From Biscogniauxia marginata (lineage: Eukaryota > Ascomycota > Sordariomycetes > Xylariales > Xylariaceae): a DNA stretch of 64,000 bases. The translations under genes were made by a program, and so were the position numbers. The notes beneath the pieces are model-generated. The model was not told the DNA's origin, did no database searches, and was given only the letters and a program-made list of their open reading frames with translations. Shown here one piece after another: positions 11,231 through 22,458 of this stretch. The stretch spans positions 304,749 through 368,748 of the forward strand of contig MU404060.1 of NCBI GenBank assembly GCA_022695795.1, given 5' to 3'. Within the stretch, counting starts at the first letter, position 1. Each line of letters begins with the position of its first letter.

Positions 11231-14200
11231 TAGCCAGCCATAAGGCTAAGCGGTGTTCTCAGAGGGACCACCACTCTTGCGCAGCGTCGTCTCAGCCTGA
11301 GCCAGCAAAATCTGCGCCACATAGCATACAAAAGCTATCTCCTTAGATAATAGTTAAGGATTCCATCTGCTGCGTGTTAAAGTCTTGCATGAGATGCGCA
11401 TGCGGTGCTTGCCACCAACTCATTCTCCCTTGTTGCCCTGGGGGATCTCCCCCCTTCTAAACATCACGTTTATCCTTCGAGCCCGCGCTGCGCCGAGGTA
11501 GCTAGCAAACGGACACCTCGCTGTCGCGAAAAGAATCCCTTCCACTAGTATTTACCTGTATTGATACATGGGAGAATCCTAACGACTGGTCATGTTAAAA
11601 TCCGACTTGACGGGAGAAAATGCCCTGCTATCAGGAAGCTTGATAAAAGAGATACGATATCCGCGCTGTATTTCCCCCACATGGATGTCGCAAGACTTTT
11701 TAACACGCCGGGCATTGCCTGGAATATTAAGGGGGTTTGACGAGAATACCGTCTTAAAAATATGTATTACGACATCTTCATGACTACGATATTTCGGGTT
11801 TCAAAATTGAGAAAAAGAAATAAAAGGAAAATGAACAGATAAAACTAACATGAATAAACCTTTGACTGTCAGCATGGGGTTGTTGCTCTGTTGTCTCTCT
11901 TGTGGCTCAGTGGTAGTCAAGGGAGACAGCCTGGTTATTATTCCTCTTAATAAAAATATGCTGTAAACACCCCAGGGTCTTTGGCAAGTTTACCGGAACC
12001 TCAAGTTCAAACCAGACAACAACTTCTATCATGGATATATAGATCATGTACTTGAATTCTAATTATGTCTATCACGAGATAATAGCTGCCCTGCAAGTTC
12101 GTGTGCCATGCAAGCAGAGGTGAATAAATCATACCCATTTGATTGGATTCTTTTTTTTTCTCTATTGTAAACAAGAATTCGATTCACCTAAAAATTTCAA
12201 GCTCGTATGTGTTTAAAAAAATTCCTTCTAATGAAGTCATCAAGGTCTGAGGTTTATTTCTTTATATCTTTTCATGTCTACTTTTTACAAAATCCTCCTC
12301 CCAACAAGCATCATAGGTCCTTGGCGCCACGCCCGAAACTATGCACGGATTATCTTATTACACTCGATATAGAAGAAGATTTATTCCGGTATAGTAGTTC
12401 TTACGCTGTCAGCAAGCCTTGCATTAGGACTCATGCCTTATGGCCATACTGCAGGTAGCTTCGGCCAGTCATAAGTGTGCCGTGGTTGGCGATATGTATA
12501 TGTCAGCTAGCTATCTGAGACACGGATGCAAGCATCCAATCGCTAAGGTCGTTACCACGAAGTACTGGAGTAGATCTTCGGGTGCGCAAGTTGGTTTGTG
12601 TAATTATGTGTTGTGTTCTGCTCTTGGCATCTTTGTCGTGTTTGTGGCTTGAGAGTATGCTTGACTTAGGTAGATTATCGTAGGCCACTGAATAATCCAC
12701 CGTCACTCAATGCTTATGCTCGAGTGGGTATTAAAGGAAATCCTTCAAGTATCGTTATTCTGGAATGCAATGGTACTATCTATTACCTGTTTGCTTTGCG
12801 TACAGAATATAGTGCAAAAGAGTTTCCTGAAAAGTATGTCCCAGTTCAGCTTCTGTGATGGCATTTATTTCCACCTAGATGTTCACCTAGGGATGGTATT
12901 CTAGTAGCCGGTAATATTACACCTAAGTCTGCCAAGGTTATCTATGCCGTTCAGCACGGGGGCCTTTTGTTCTCCGGAGGGCTGGTTGAGATAGTTGGGT
13001 TCTCTTGAGTTGCCTGTGTGGCTGTATGGCCAGGAAAATAGCGATGACCAAGTCCTCGATTGTCCAATCAATAACTAAGTTGTTGCTTTATTTATAGTGA
13101 CTGGTTTTGTTGCTGGGAATAATAGTCGTAGAGCCAAGCTCGACAGACACACCATCCCACATGTGGCTGACATCGAGTCCCTGAAAATCCGCTGGACAGT
13201 ACGTGGTATACTGTGGTCTGGAACAAGCCCTGTATAACCCAATATTGGTAAGATATCACTGTGGCCTTATTTCAGAAGTGCCGGTGACCAAGCGTCTAGA
13301 ATCCTGACCAGCCATTCCAACCCGGCCAAGGCTGTAGGCTTGGTGCCTACCCAGGATACCCTGTAAATGGCACCGTGTCGCGGTCCATTCATGAACGCAT
13401 CTATGATGATAGTAACTTATAATGGGTATTTAGTAGATATCGATAACCAGACTGGAGACATATGCAATTGTTTGAATCAATTTGAAGAACACCAAGACCC
13501 TGGAAGCGAGAGTATGGACCCGGGGCACATCCCCTGGGTATATAGATTTAGTCAGCATCAAAGCCTATCCTGACTCAACTTCTGTCTATTTCTTTCAAGT
13601 CCCATATAACATGAAGCTACTGGCTGTTGTTGGGATCTAGGGACTCAAACCCCGCATGTTCATACAATAGGGGCGTTTTGCTCCATGAGATGTTCAAGGC
13701 CGGGAGGACCGGCAAACAGCTATATCACGCAAGGTTACCTAGTAATTGACGCAAATAGCGTTTATACTCGAATTAGACAATTTTGTGATCATCGACCCTA
13801 CACAGTCACCTTGCAGAGCAATAATAATATTAATTAATATCAAACTATTGCGGCGTCGTTCGTCACCTTTATGATTACGCTTAGTGTTACTTGTTTTTCG
13901 CTCATCGCAAATGATCTGACTTCCTCAACCAACGGTATCCCTTACAACATCTAACCGACGAACTACCCCAGGCTACCGGTAGAAAGGTAAAGCGGCATGG
14001 AGCCTGGAGCCTCAAACTGATGTGCCCACTGATGAAGAGGTTTGGTCTATTGCCAAGCAAGCGGAACTATCCCTGTCGAGCTGAAAAAATGTTCCGAATA
14101 GGGTAGAAAACGGGGGTGGCCGCCTCGGCACCGTACTCGGCACCACTTGACGACATTGAGGAAGTGGGTGGGTCGACCCGCCGGTCGAATCACTTATAAC

Positions 14201-14392
14201 TTTTTTATATGCGGTGGCAGGCATGGCACTCCAGCCTTTTGCGCCGTGGTGGTGCATTGAGCCTATGATGTTAGAAAAAAATCCGTCTAAGAATAATCGA
14301 GGTGCTGAGATGGTCATTTAGGAGGAGTATGTAGTTAGTATGGCAATGCAATGATTGTCAAAAACATCCAACAGAGAGCAATGTCTATCTTG

Positions 14393-14409
14393 GCAGGCTC
14401 GAACCCTGC
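14393..14409 (-). other. tRNA-like T-arm / B-box element (probable relic)
   Basis: Read on the minus strand this is a perfect 5-bp stem (GCAGG/CCTGC) around a GTTCGAG loop, matching the tRNA T-arm and the Pol III B-box consensus. No matching acceptor stem or D-arm could be found upstream, so this is not a complete tRNA gene. It may be a degenerate tRNA or tRNA-derived element. Confidence 0.25.
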
Positions 14410-14771
14410 GATCCACACTCGAGATGGGTTGATTACACAAGAGTCTATACACTAGGTGGGTAAGAAGGGGCACCAGTTACATGTATGTGTGTACGGAGTA
14501 ATAACTTATTGATGTGCTGTTCTGAGGAGACCCTGAGGGATGGGTGCATGGTTGTACTGTATTAAAAAAGGTCGTGAATTATTGAAGCACGGTGAATCAT
14601 CCAGAAGCACTTAACCGGAAATACGGCACCATTTAAGGGGCTCTTCACGGTAAATCGGCTTACAACGCCTCTCCTGTTTCTTCTTCTCTCCCGCAAGCTG
14701 GAACTTCGCCCATATTGCGCTGGATAGCAAGCGTGTCTGCAAATATCATACCATAGCATACATATTTCGCC

Positions 14772-16045
14772 ATGTCGTTCTTTAAGAAGTTAACTGACAA
14801 GATCGAAGACTTATTCGATGATGATAAAGACAAGAGCAAGAAGCCGGAAGGGGGTAAGTAAACGACTAGTCTTACCATTCACACCGTCCATGAAGTATAT
14901 CCAATGGATATAATTCAACTAAACTTTTATCTAGATCCGAACCGAACCTTCGGTGGTGGCGAACATGGACAAGGCGGCTATCCTCCCCAAAGTCCTTACC
15001 CCCCTCAAGGTCCCTATCCTCCCCAGGGTTCTTATTCCCCACAGAACCCTCAGCCTCAGCACCAAGGCTCCTTTTATGGGAGCGCACCTCAACCTCAGGG
15101 ACCTCCGGCTCCATATGGTGCGCCTCCCCCGATGCCCCCGGGCTGGGTAGCTCAAGTACGTAGGCTTTGTAACTTCCCAGTAGTTGCCTTTGAGTTTCAG
15201 TATCGAGAGCTGCAAACTGCCTTCGAGACTATTTGCGACGACGTGGTTACCTAAATAAGTAATTACTAACCATCACCGGTATAGTGGGATAGCAACCAGA
15301 ACCGATTTTACTATATCGAACAGTCGACCGGACGTTCGCAGTGGGATCCACCCGCCTCCTTCTCGCCTCCGCCGCAAGGCCCGTACGCGCCTCCCGCCGC
15401 CGCCCCACACGGACAACCCCCATACGTGACCGGTTACGGCCAAGGCCCAACCCCAAGCCCGGGATACGGATCTCGTGGGGAGAGCGACTCATACTACAGC
15501 GGGCAGAGTGGGATGCCACCACCTGTTGGGGGTGAGCAGGGAGGCGGGCATGGCCAGAGCGGAGAAAGCGGAGGGAAAAAAAAGGACAAGAAGTCGGACT
15601 CGACGGGCAAGTTGGTGGCCGCGGGTGCAGGAGGCCTAGCTGTCGGTGCTATCGGAGGCGCCGTTATAGCCCATGAATTGAGTATGTTTCGTCCCCTATC
15701 TAGCACGCCATCACCTTTGAAGCACAACATCTACCATCACGGTGTAATGCTCGTCGAAAGATAAGAAAAAGGGGGACAGAATCCACTAACAGCATGTGCT
15801 TTACAGCCGAGGACTCCGACGACGAACGCCGCGCGGCCGCGCAGACCGTCTACGTTGCCCAACCAACTGAACCATCCTACCAGCCAGCGCCTAACCCAAT
15901 GTATACCGAGCCGCTGCCGGAAGAGACAAAAAGCGGCAGCTCCGTCTCGAGCAGCGATAGGGAGGAGCTCGAGGAGCGGCGTAAGGAGCTGGAAGAGGCG
16001 CAGGCAGAGTACGAGGAAGCCTACGAAGAAGTCTATGACGACTAG
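14772..16045 (+). CDS. WW-domain protein with Gly-rich hydrophobic segment, 312 aa
   Basis: Four exons in frame: 14772-14853, 14935-15155, 15285-15681, 15807-16045. The start MSFFKKLTDKIEDLFDD is an acidic/basic amphipathic segment. A Gly/Pro/Gln/Tyr-rich region (PPQ repeats) follows. One WW domain spans about residues 95-128, with both signature Trp in GWVAQWD and GRSQWDPP, so it should bind Pro-rich ligands. An intron splits the WW domain just after its first Trp strand. After a second Pro/Gly-rich linker comes a lysine cluster and a Gly-zipper-like segment (AAGAGGLAVGAIGGAVIAHE, about residues 210-230) that could insert in a membrane. The C-terminus is a charged Glu-rich helix. Partner and process unknown. 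Confidence 0.85.
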
Positions 16046-17245
16046 GTCGTGTTCTGGGTGCGGAAGAGGAGACGCTCTTGGTAACGGGGAGGGGGGTTTC
16101 TAAGCGTGAGTGGGGAGGAATAGGACCTAACGAGGTTACCAAGTTTTCCGCATCCTTAGGCAGGGGTACAAAATCTCGCAGGAAGATTCCGCGTATCGCG
16201 TGGAAGGAGACTGGCACTCCTGCGAGAACACACATGGAATGCCCCGGGGCATCATGGTTCAATTCAAGGCGATACAGTTGGTATTAATAACAGCTAAAGA
16301 GGGAGAGACTGTATGCAGGGACTTCGAAGACAACGTTATTGCCGTGCCAACGGCGGAAATGGTAAAGGCAAAAGAGATAAAGATCTAGAGCACTCCTTAT
16401 GTCGGATAAGTTACTATACTAGAAGATACAAGAATCGTAGCAGGTCAATTATAGCCTTAATTTCTACATTTCTACATAGTCAAATAGAGCTTCCCTCTAA
16501 ACTGTTGTCATCTTAGATCCATTAGCCCTATTGTCATTTGAAGTGACTTATTCACCGATATTAGACCCTGGTAAATAAATCTAGCGCATATACCAAATCT
16601 CCTGCTGATCTTTGATCGATCTCCAGTACTCCGTAACGCATGGCTCGGCATTCTACAACTAGGTATTGATATCGCATATCTCTGCGAGCTATGACGATGG
16701 GGCATCTCAGCCCTACGGGATCTCCCAGAGGCCATCAAAGCAAACCGAACGCTGAAAACAATACACTTCATTTCTGCGGTTGTAGTTCTCCTGCATTTAT
16801 GCTTTTTAATAGCACTGCAATTTTCTTTCTTAACGTGCAGTATTTACCAAACCCCGTCATGATATAGAGCCGATCACCAAGGCAGCACAGGCCGAAGTGA
16901 GGGAGGAGGACGACAGAAAAAAAGGATCAGATAAATATCCCACGAAAAACCATCCCGTCCCGTCGGAGGTTCGGACATCGAAGATATATGGCTACTGTAT
17001 ACTCCCAAAATACACTCAACAACTTATTCTAATCTTCAAGACCCGATCCCACTAGAGGTAGAAACTACTATAAGATCGTAACAACCGCGATAATCGTGAC
17101 AATCTCTTCGATAAAGTGTTCTTGCTTATTTTTTAAGACGATGTTAGAGCCTATGTTTCTCAGGAACCGACGATATAAGTATACATACAGCTTGTTGAAA
17201 CACGGGGCTATACCCCCCGTACGACCCATGGTCTCCTGTATATAC

Positions 17246-17264
17246 AGATGGGCGTAGCCCATCT
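17246..17264. repeat. Perfect inverted repeat (8-bp arms, 3-nt loop)
   Basis: AGATGGGC at 17246-17253 and GCCCATCT at 17257-17264 around a GTA loop. It is in non-coding DNA and no role is evident. Confidence 0.6.
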
Positions 17265-18250
17265 ACCCCAGATAGACTTACCTTGGACCAATACACTTGA
17301 TCCTATACTAATATCTTCTTCTCATCTCAACAAAGCTAACCGTTCTGGCAATATTAGAGGTGAACATAGCTCATATCGAGGAGACGGAAGATATCGGCCA
17401 TCCTTCAAAGAGTGTCCCCAGCCGGTCACAACGCGGGACTCTGCAAAGTTTTCAGACCCCGGAAGAAAACAAAATAGCGCAGATAGGCCAACGGGAAGAC
17501 TCAGAGGTAGCTATCTATTCTATTCGGGTGTTAATTAAGGACGAAGCCTTTCTGGGGCATAGAAGATCACAACTTATAGAATCATGGAGAAGAGCAGGGT
17601 AATTAAATTACAGGCATCGCGGTACATTCCGGTTAAAGACATAGCAGAAGAAAGTAGGAGATAAGCTGAGATGGTTACGGAGTATATTAGTGACGAAGAA
17701 GAATTTATGTCACCGAATCATGCTCACCTACCTATCTATCGTCCCCTTCTCGAAGTGAGGCCATTACGAAAAATAGCGCAAGGTAACAAAACCGATCGAG
17801 CTAACACAGCCGACCATTCTACTAAGTCTCCTCCTACCATCGTATCAATCTCTGATCCCATTGACGGCCGATGCCCTTAATTAAGGGCAGCAATTACTAA
17901 CCACAGCAACGAGTCTAGCTAAATAAAGATAAATAACCCTGACGACAGAGTTGGGGGAGAGGGATAATACTAGTTAGTTCCTGGTGTGTCTTCATCGCAG
18001 TCTTTGCTAGAGGAGTGGCTAGCTAACTGGAAATGAAGTTTCTCCTCGCTGCGTTTTATCCTACTTCGAAGTAATCCACTACCACCAAGCAACCCAAGGT
18101 GTCCTATCCACCTTAAGAGGCCCGGCGTACGAGGGAGTCGGTTACAAACCCTCGGTCACGATTTAGACAGTATAGGCCATTCCTCTACCCCCGGAAAGTT
18201 CATCTAGGACCCGTCGCCTACCTCCATCGCCTCATCTCATGAGAGGGGCA

Positions 18251-18269
18251 GAGAGAGAGAGAGAGAGAG
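18251..18269. repeat. (GA)n microsatellite
   Basis: Uninterrupted GA dinucleotides, about nine units, preceded by a similar purine-rich stretch. Confidence 0.9.
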
Positions 18270-18978
18270 GCTGTGGATACGAACTGACATATCTAATTTC
18301 GATATCATTATCACAAGGTCCACGTTTAACTATACATACATATACAACTCTTGTTCGTACGCCTCAGACCACTATAAGATATGAATCTGACAATATATAT
18401 CAGGGTACCGAAACTTGAAGATGGGCAGTCACACTTTGGCATCGCATTCGGCAAACTTATCTACGGGATCCACGAACACATAACTACAAAAGAACAACTC
18501 GGCCAGAGCAGAAAAGCGAAGATGACGAGCGCGAGAAGACAATCAAAACGAAGTCTCTGGGGGCGCTTTTGTCAAACTTGTGGTTTTACCTAGTTTACAC
18601 GCATTTTTTTTCATCGGAGCTTAAAAGGTAGGTTTAAGTAATACATAACAAGGTACTCGCTCTCATCCGAGCCATATCAGATGAGAAGAACCGACCAGAT
18701 AGTCCGGGAGCTATCTATCCCATATAAGCAGCACACGCACACAGAGAGAAACACTTTACTCTTCTTTTTCCCCCAACCCCGGTCCGTCCTTCCACGACCA
18801 CAAGTAAAAAGGGATGGATTTGGCATTGTATTGCACACCTTTGAGCAGAATGAAATGTAACAAAGAACTAGAACAGATTAGAAGACAGGGAAAACAAAAA
18901 AGAGGGTTCCCCCCTTTTTTTTTCGCTCTAGTTCTTGGATCCGGGATGATGATGGGTATATGCAAACCGTAAGTAATG

Positions 18979-19070
18979 AAAAAAAAAAAAAAAAAAAATT
19001 TTTTCCGTCCAAAGGAGGGTTTCTTGTTCTGTCACTCGTCAAGAGTAATAAGGGGGGGGGGGGGGGGGGG
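18979..19070. repeat. A20-T6 tract followed by G19 tract
   Basis: Twenty A at 18979-18998 run directly into six T, and nineteen G lie at 19052-19070. Further short A/C runs follow at 19190-19310. It sits 0.6-0.7 kb beyond the stop of the She3-like gene. Run lengths in an assembly are approximate. Confidence 0.85.
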
Positions 19071-19652
19071 TAGCAAATGCAAGGGTTCATTGTACATTAT
19101 ACTGAAAAAAATGTGTCACGGCATCCCAGCCCATGTACTCCCCCCTAAATATTTTCTTTCGAAAGGCCCAAGAGGCGAGTGAAGTGGGAAAAAAAAAAGG
19201 AGGGAAAAAAACCCCCAAGATATCCATAATCCCCGCCCTTTCCGTCCCACGTGGTGGGCTACAGTCGTAAAGAGATTTCATTTCGCCCCCCAAAAAAAAC
19301 AAAAAAAAACGCCGTACCAATAGTAAAAAGGAGAGAAATATTGTCAAATCTAGACTCGGTGATATTTTCTTGGAGAACCCTTCGTAACCGACCTTGTCTC
19401 ATAGAACGACCGAAAAAAACTAAACTGGGACGTGAAGCGCTGTCCCCCCTTGGGATGTAGATGTACTGGGTATCGTGAGACAGATCTGGGGCGACGGGCC
19501 ATAAATGTCTTGGCCCTTCCCTCGAGGTGGGTGGCTTGAACAGTTGGGTTCGTATGGTGGCGGAGCATTACGGATTCGTGGAATGGTGCCTAGGCACTGC
19601 GGTAGGAAGAGCAGAAGTGATGATATCGTAGTTCAAAAATGTCCCTAGTCAT

Positions 19653-21036
19653 TTATTGAGCACCCTTCACATCTCGCTTCACGTTGAGCGCCCATCTCAG
19701 CTGGCCGAGTACTCGTTTCGTTTCTTCGATAGTCCTCAGCTGGTCATCCTCGCGTTGTCGGGCGGCTTCCTTAATATGCCTCAGGGCTGCTTCCTGTTCG
19801 CGCTTGTAGGCTTCAAACTGGTGGCCGATGTCATCCTTCTGCCTTCTAAGATCCCGGATGTTGCCGTCCTGCTGGTCGCATAAGTCGCGGAGCACACCGA
19901 TCTTGTCGTCGTCTTTCTTCCGCTCGTCGACGAGGGATTTGATCTTTCCGTTGAGACTGGTCACGGCCTGTTTCACCTCCTTACCCTGATCCTTCCAGTG
20001 GGATGAGATGGCGTTATACCGACCCTCCATAAGCGCGGCATGGGCGTTGGCTTCCTCGACCTGGACCTTGGTGTCGCGCCGGCTTTTCTCCAGTTCTTCC
20101 TTCCATATCCGCTCGCGTTCCTTGGCGTCGGCGGTCCGTTTCTTCTCCAAGTCGACAGCGGCCTGCAGGTGCTCGACTTGCCGCTCTTTGCGGCTTAGCA
20201 AGGTCTTGGTGATGTTAGCTTCTAATAGACGCGACTCGTAGTCGGATATCATGCGCTCCATCTTGTCTTCGAGCAACTTGGCGGCTTGTTTGGACTCGTC
20301 GGCCTTCAGCCTCTCTATCTGGAGATCGCGTTTGAGCGCTTCGTTTTCCGAGACCAACTTGTTGATGACGCGGCCGGTCTTTCCGAGTCCGGCCTTGCCC
20401 ACTGCGCCGTCCCACTGCGGCGAGCCATCGTGGAGGTGATCTTCGGGCAGCGTCGGATCTTGGACGTGCGAGGTGTCGGCCACGTTTTCCTTTCCCCTGG
20501 GCGAGGCATCGCTGGGGGGCATGGGTGAGCCGAGGCCGTGGGACCCCGTCAATGGCAACTCTGGGTCGAGAAACTGGGGCTTTAACCTGACGGTCGAGCT
20601 GGTCTGGGTGGATGGCAAATGAGAGAGGTCGGATGCGCGGCTAACATTACTGTTCACGGAGCTAGAAAAGCCGCTGTTGCGGGCGGAGGGGGATTCTGAA
20701 GAGTCGGTCTCCGAGGGGGCTTCGAAGCTAGCGACGGGTCGGATGGTTCGAATGGTAGAGTTGTTGGGGCTAGCGGTCATGGTGTTGAGAGGAGCACGGG
20801 GTGACGCATGTGCGGGCTTTGTTCCCGGGCTCGCATCTGAAGCGGCGTACAGGTAGGCAGAGGCTGGGAGGAGGGAGCGCAATGCGGTCAGTTCGGGATC
20901 TGATAACAAGCAGGCATGTGGGAAGAGAGGTGAGAGGTGGCTTACCGTTCTCGATGTCTTGGTGTATAGCAACGGAGGACGGGGGTTTGTGACTAGACAC
21001 GGCTCGGGGAGGAGGCTTCTGCAGTCGACTGGGCAT
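19653..21036 (-). CDS. SHE3: She3-type coiled-coil protein (SWI5-dependent HO expression protein 3), 445 aa
   Basis: Two exons on the minus strand: 21036-20946 and 20899-19653, joined through a 46-nt intron (GTAAGC...ATCAG). The ATG at 21036 begins MPSRLQKPPPRAV. Residues 1-200 are Ser/Pro-rich and disordered. From about residue 205 (GRVINKLVSENEALKRD) to the C-terminus the chain is an almost continuous charged coiled coil. The stretch around ERLKADESKQAAKLLEDKME matches what I recall of filamentous-fungal proteins annotated as She3. In yeast She3 bridges myosin V (Myo4) to She2-bound mRNA; filamentous fungi lack a mating-type HO system, so the role here is more likely general mRNA or cargo transport (inference). 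The assignment rests on the coiled-coil signature only. Confidence 0.75.
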
Positions 21037-22458
21037 TTCTTTTTCCTCTGGGTGGTTAAGTTCTCGAGCCTGGGCCTGTGGTTTGGTTTAATGGGGGCGA
21101 AGCAGGCCGTTTATCGTTCCGGAAAGTCTCAAATGTGGAAATGTGTTACGGAATGGTTGGTTGTGTAGTGCATGTCACGACGCATCGACGCGGGAGAGGA
21201 TGGGGAATAAGGTGTTCGTTCAGTGTTCCTAGCATGTAAATAAGGTACTCCGTACGTACACCCTTTACATGGGACGGCACGGGACAAAAGAAGTCGGGGA
21301 GGATCTTGTTTACTCCTTCTCCATGTTGACTTCGTTTTAGCTCAGATTGCAGGGCTTTCCCATGTTCATTATTGGAAATATGATATTAGCATGGATGATG
21401 AACGGGCCTTGGGTTCGCCTATTAACACCTTCTGTCCCGACAACCTACATGGAGTGGGGGGGCTAGTGACTTATGTACCTTATGCAGGTAACGAAGTTAC
21501 ACTTCCTACCTAATGCTAGTAATACGCCACACTCCGCTCTAGTGATATACGTACATGAATAATACCTACATACTCAGTATGTACATGGTAAGGTACCAGG
21601 TAAGATAAGTACCTTAGCTACCTAAGTAATGTCCGTCATTTCTCACTTTGCTCCATCGTCCCCGCATCCACCACGAAACGAAACAACATTTTTGGGTACA
21701 CTAATAAAAGTAACTCACTCATAATAAGCCAGCATCCTTTAGAATTCCTCCGTGGTCATTCAGATGTATATCTCAGTCCTTATATGACGGGATACATCGT
21801 GTCATCTGTCTACACGAAGCCATCGATCCGCAAGCGCCATAGCCACGGAACCATCGCCATGAGACCTCGGCACGCCGCAGTTGTTACCTATTTCGCATCT
21901 CTTCAACTCCAAGATGGTACGGTACCTGTGCGCGCATCGTTTGAAATGGAAGGGGAGGGAGCAACACGCATCCAACCAACATCGTGATTCCTTTCCATTC
22001 GGTGTCTTGTCTCGAAACCACGCGCCTATGTCGTATCACACACACATAACACACAACACACCACTGTTCGGCTTCTTCTCTCTCCTCCACATGAAAGCGC
22101 ACGTCAGGCTTGACCTGGAAATTCTCCGATTGATCGAAAGCATCTTGGTTGATTGGGCGACAGCCCATCTACCGACACTACGTCTGACCCCTGACTAACG
22201 GCCAGCTAAAACCAACTCCTTGGTCAAATAAATCCCTTCGCAGCGTCACACGGCATCATGTCCTTTTTCTTTTCTTCTATTGTTTATTTATTTTTCTGTT
22301 CTTATTCAACTGGGTTAGAAATACACATCTATAATACATGATGAGAACTGAGCGAGCACTTTCAAATCCGTATACCGTGCAAGACTCGCCGGGAAACGCA
22401 ACTCGCTCGCGTAACATTTATCCTCGAAATCCTCGGCGAGTCGGCAGAAACTGCTTGT
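21037..22458. other. Intergenic spacer
   Basis: The promoter and 5' UTR of the She3-like gene lie at the left end, a TACCTA/TAGGTA cluster at 21470-21625, and the 3' UTR of the orphan nine-exon gene at the right end. Short frames here (65-105 codons) are not convincing. Confidence 0.45.
21470..21625. repeat. Cluster of TACCTA/GGTAC motifs
   Basis: Repeated GTACCTTA, TACCTA and GGTACC words in AT-rich intergenic DNA, similar in kind to the other clusters listed. Confidence 0.5.

Larger units (their letters stand above)
10251..14771. other. 4.5 kb gene-poor stretch
   Basis: Left end: promoter and 5' UTR of the large minus-strand gene. Beyond about 10.8 kb it is AT-rich with only short frames; the 101-codon ATG frame at 14012-14317 (minus) has no recognisable feature. 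A cluster of TACCTA/TAGGTA motifs lies near 11040-11240, and a tRNA-like T-arm at 14393-14409. Right end: promoter of the WW-domain gene. Confidence 0.5.
16046..19652. other. 3.6 kb gene-poor stretch with homopolymer tracts
   Basis: No gene is firmly supported. Frames at 17354-17602 and 17596-17880 (plus) have somewhat protein-like composition but lie in different frames with stops between them, so a decayed coding relic is possible. A perfect hairpin lies at 17246-17264, a (GA)n at 18251-18269, and A20 and G19 runs at 18979-19070. The right end should hold the 3' UTR of the She3-like gene. Confidence 0.45.

Noticed and set aside
14012..14317. 101-codon minus-strand ATG frame
   Set aside because: No domain, low-complexity composition and no supporting context; could be chance.
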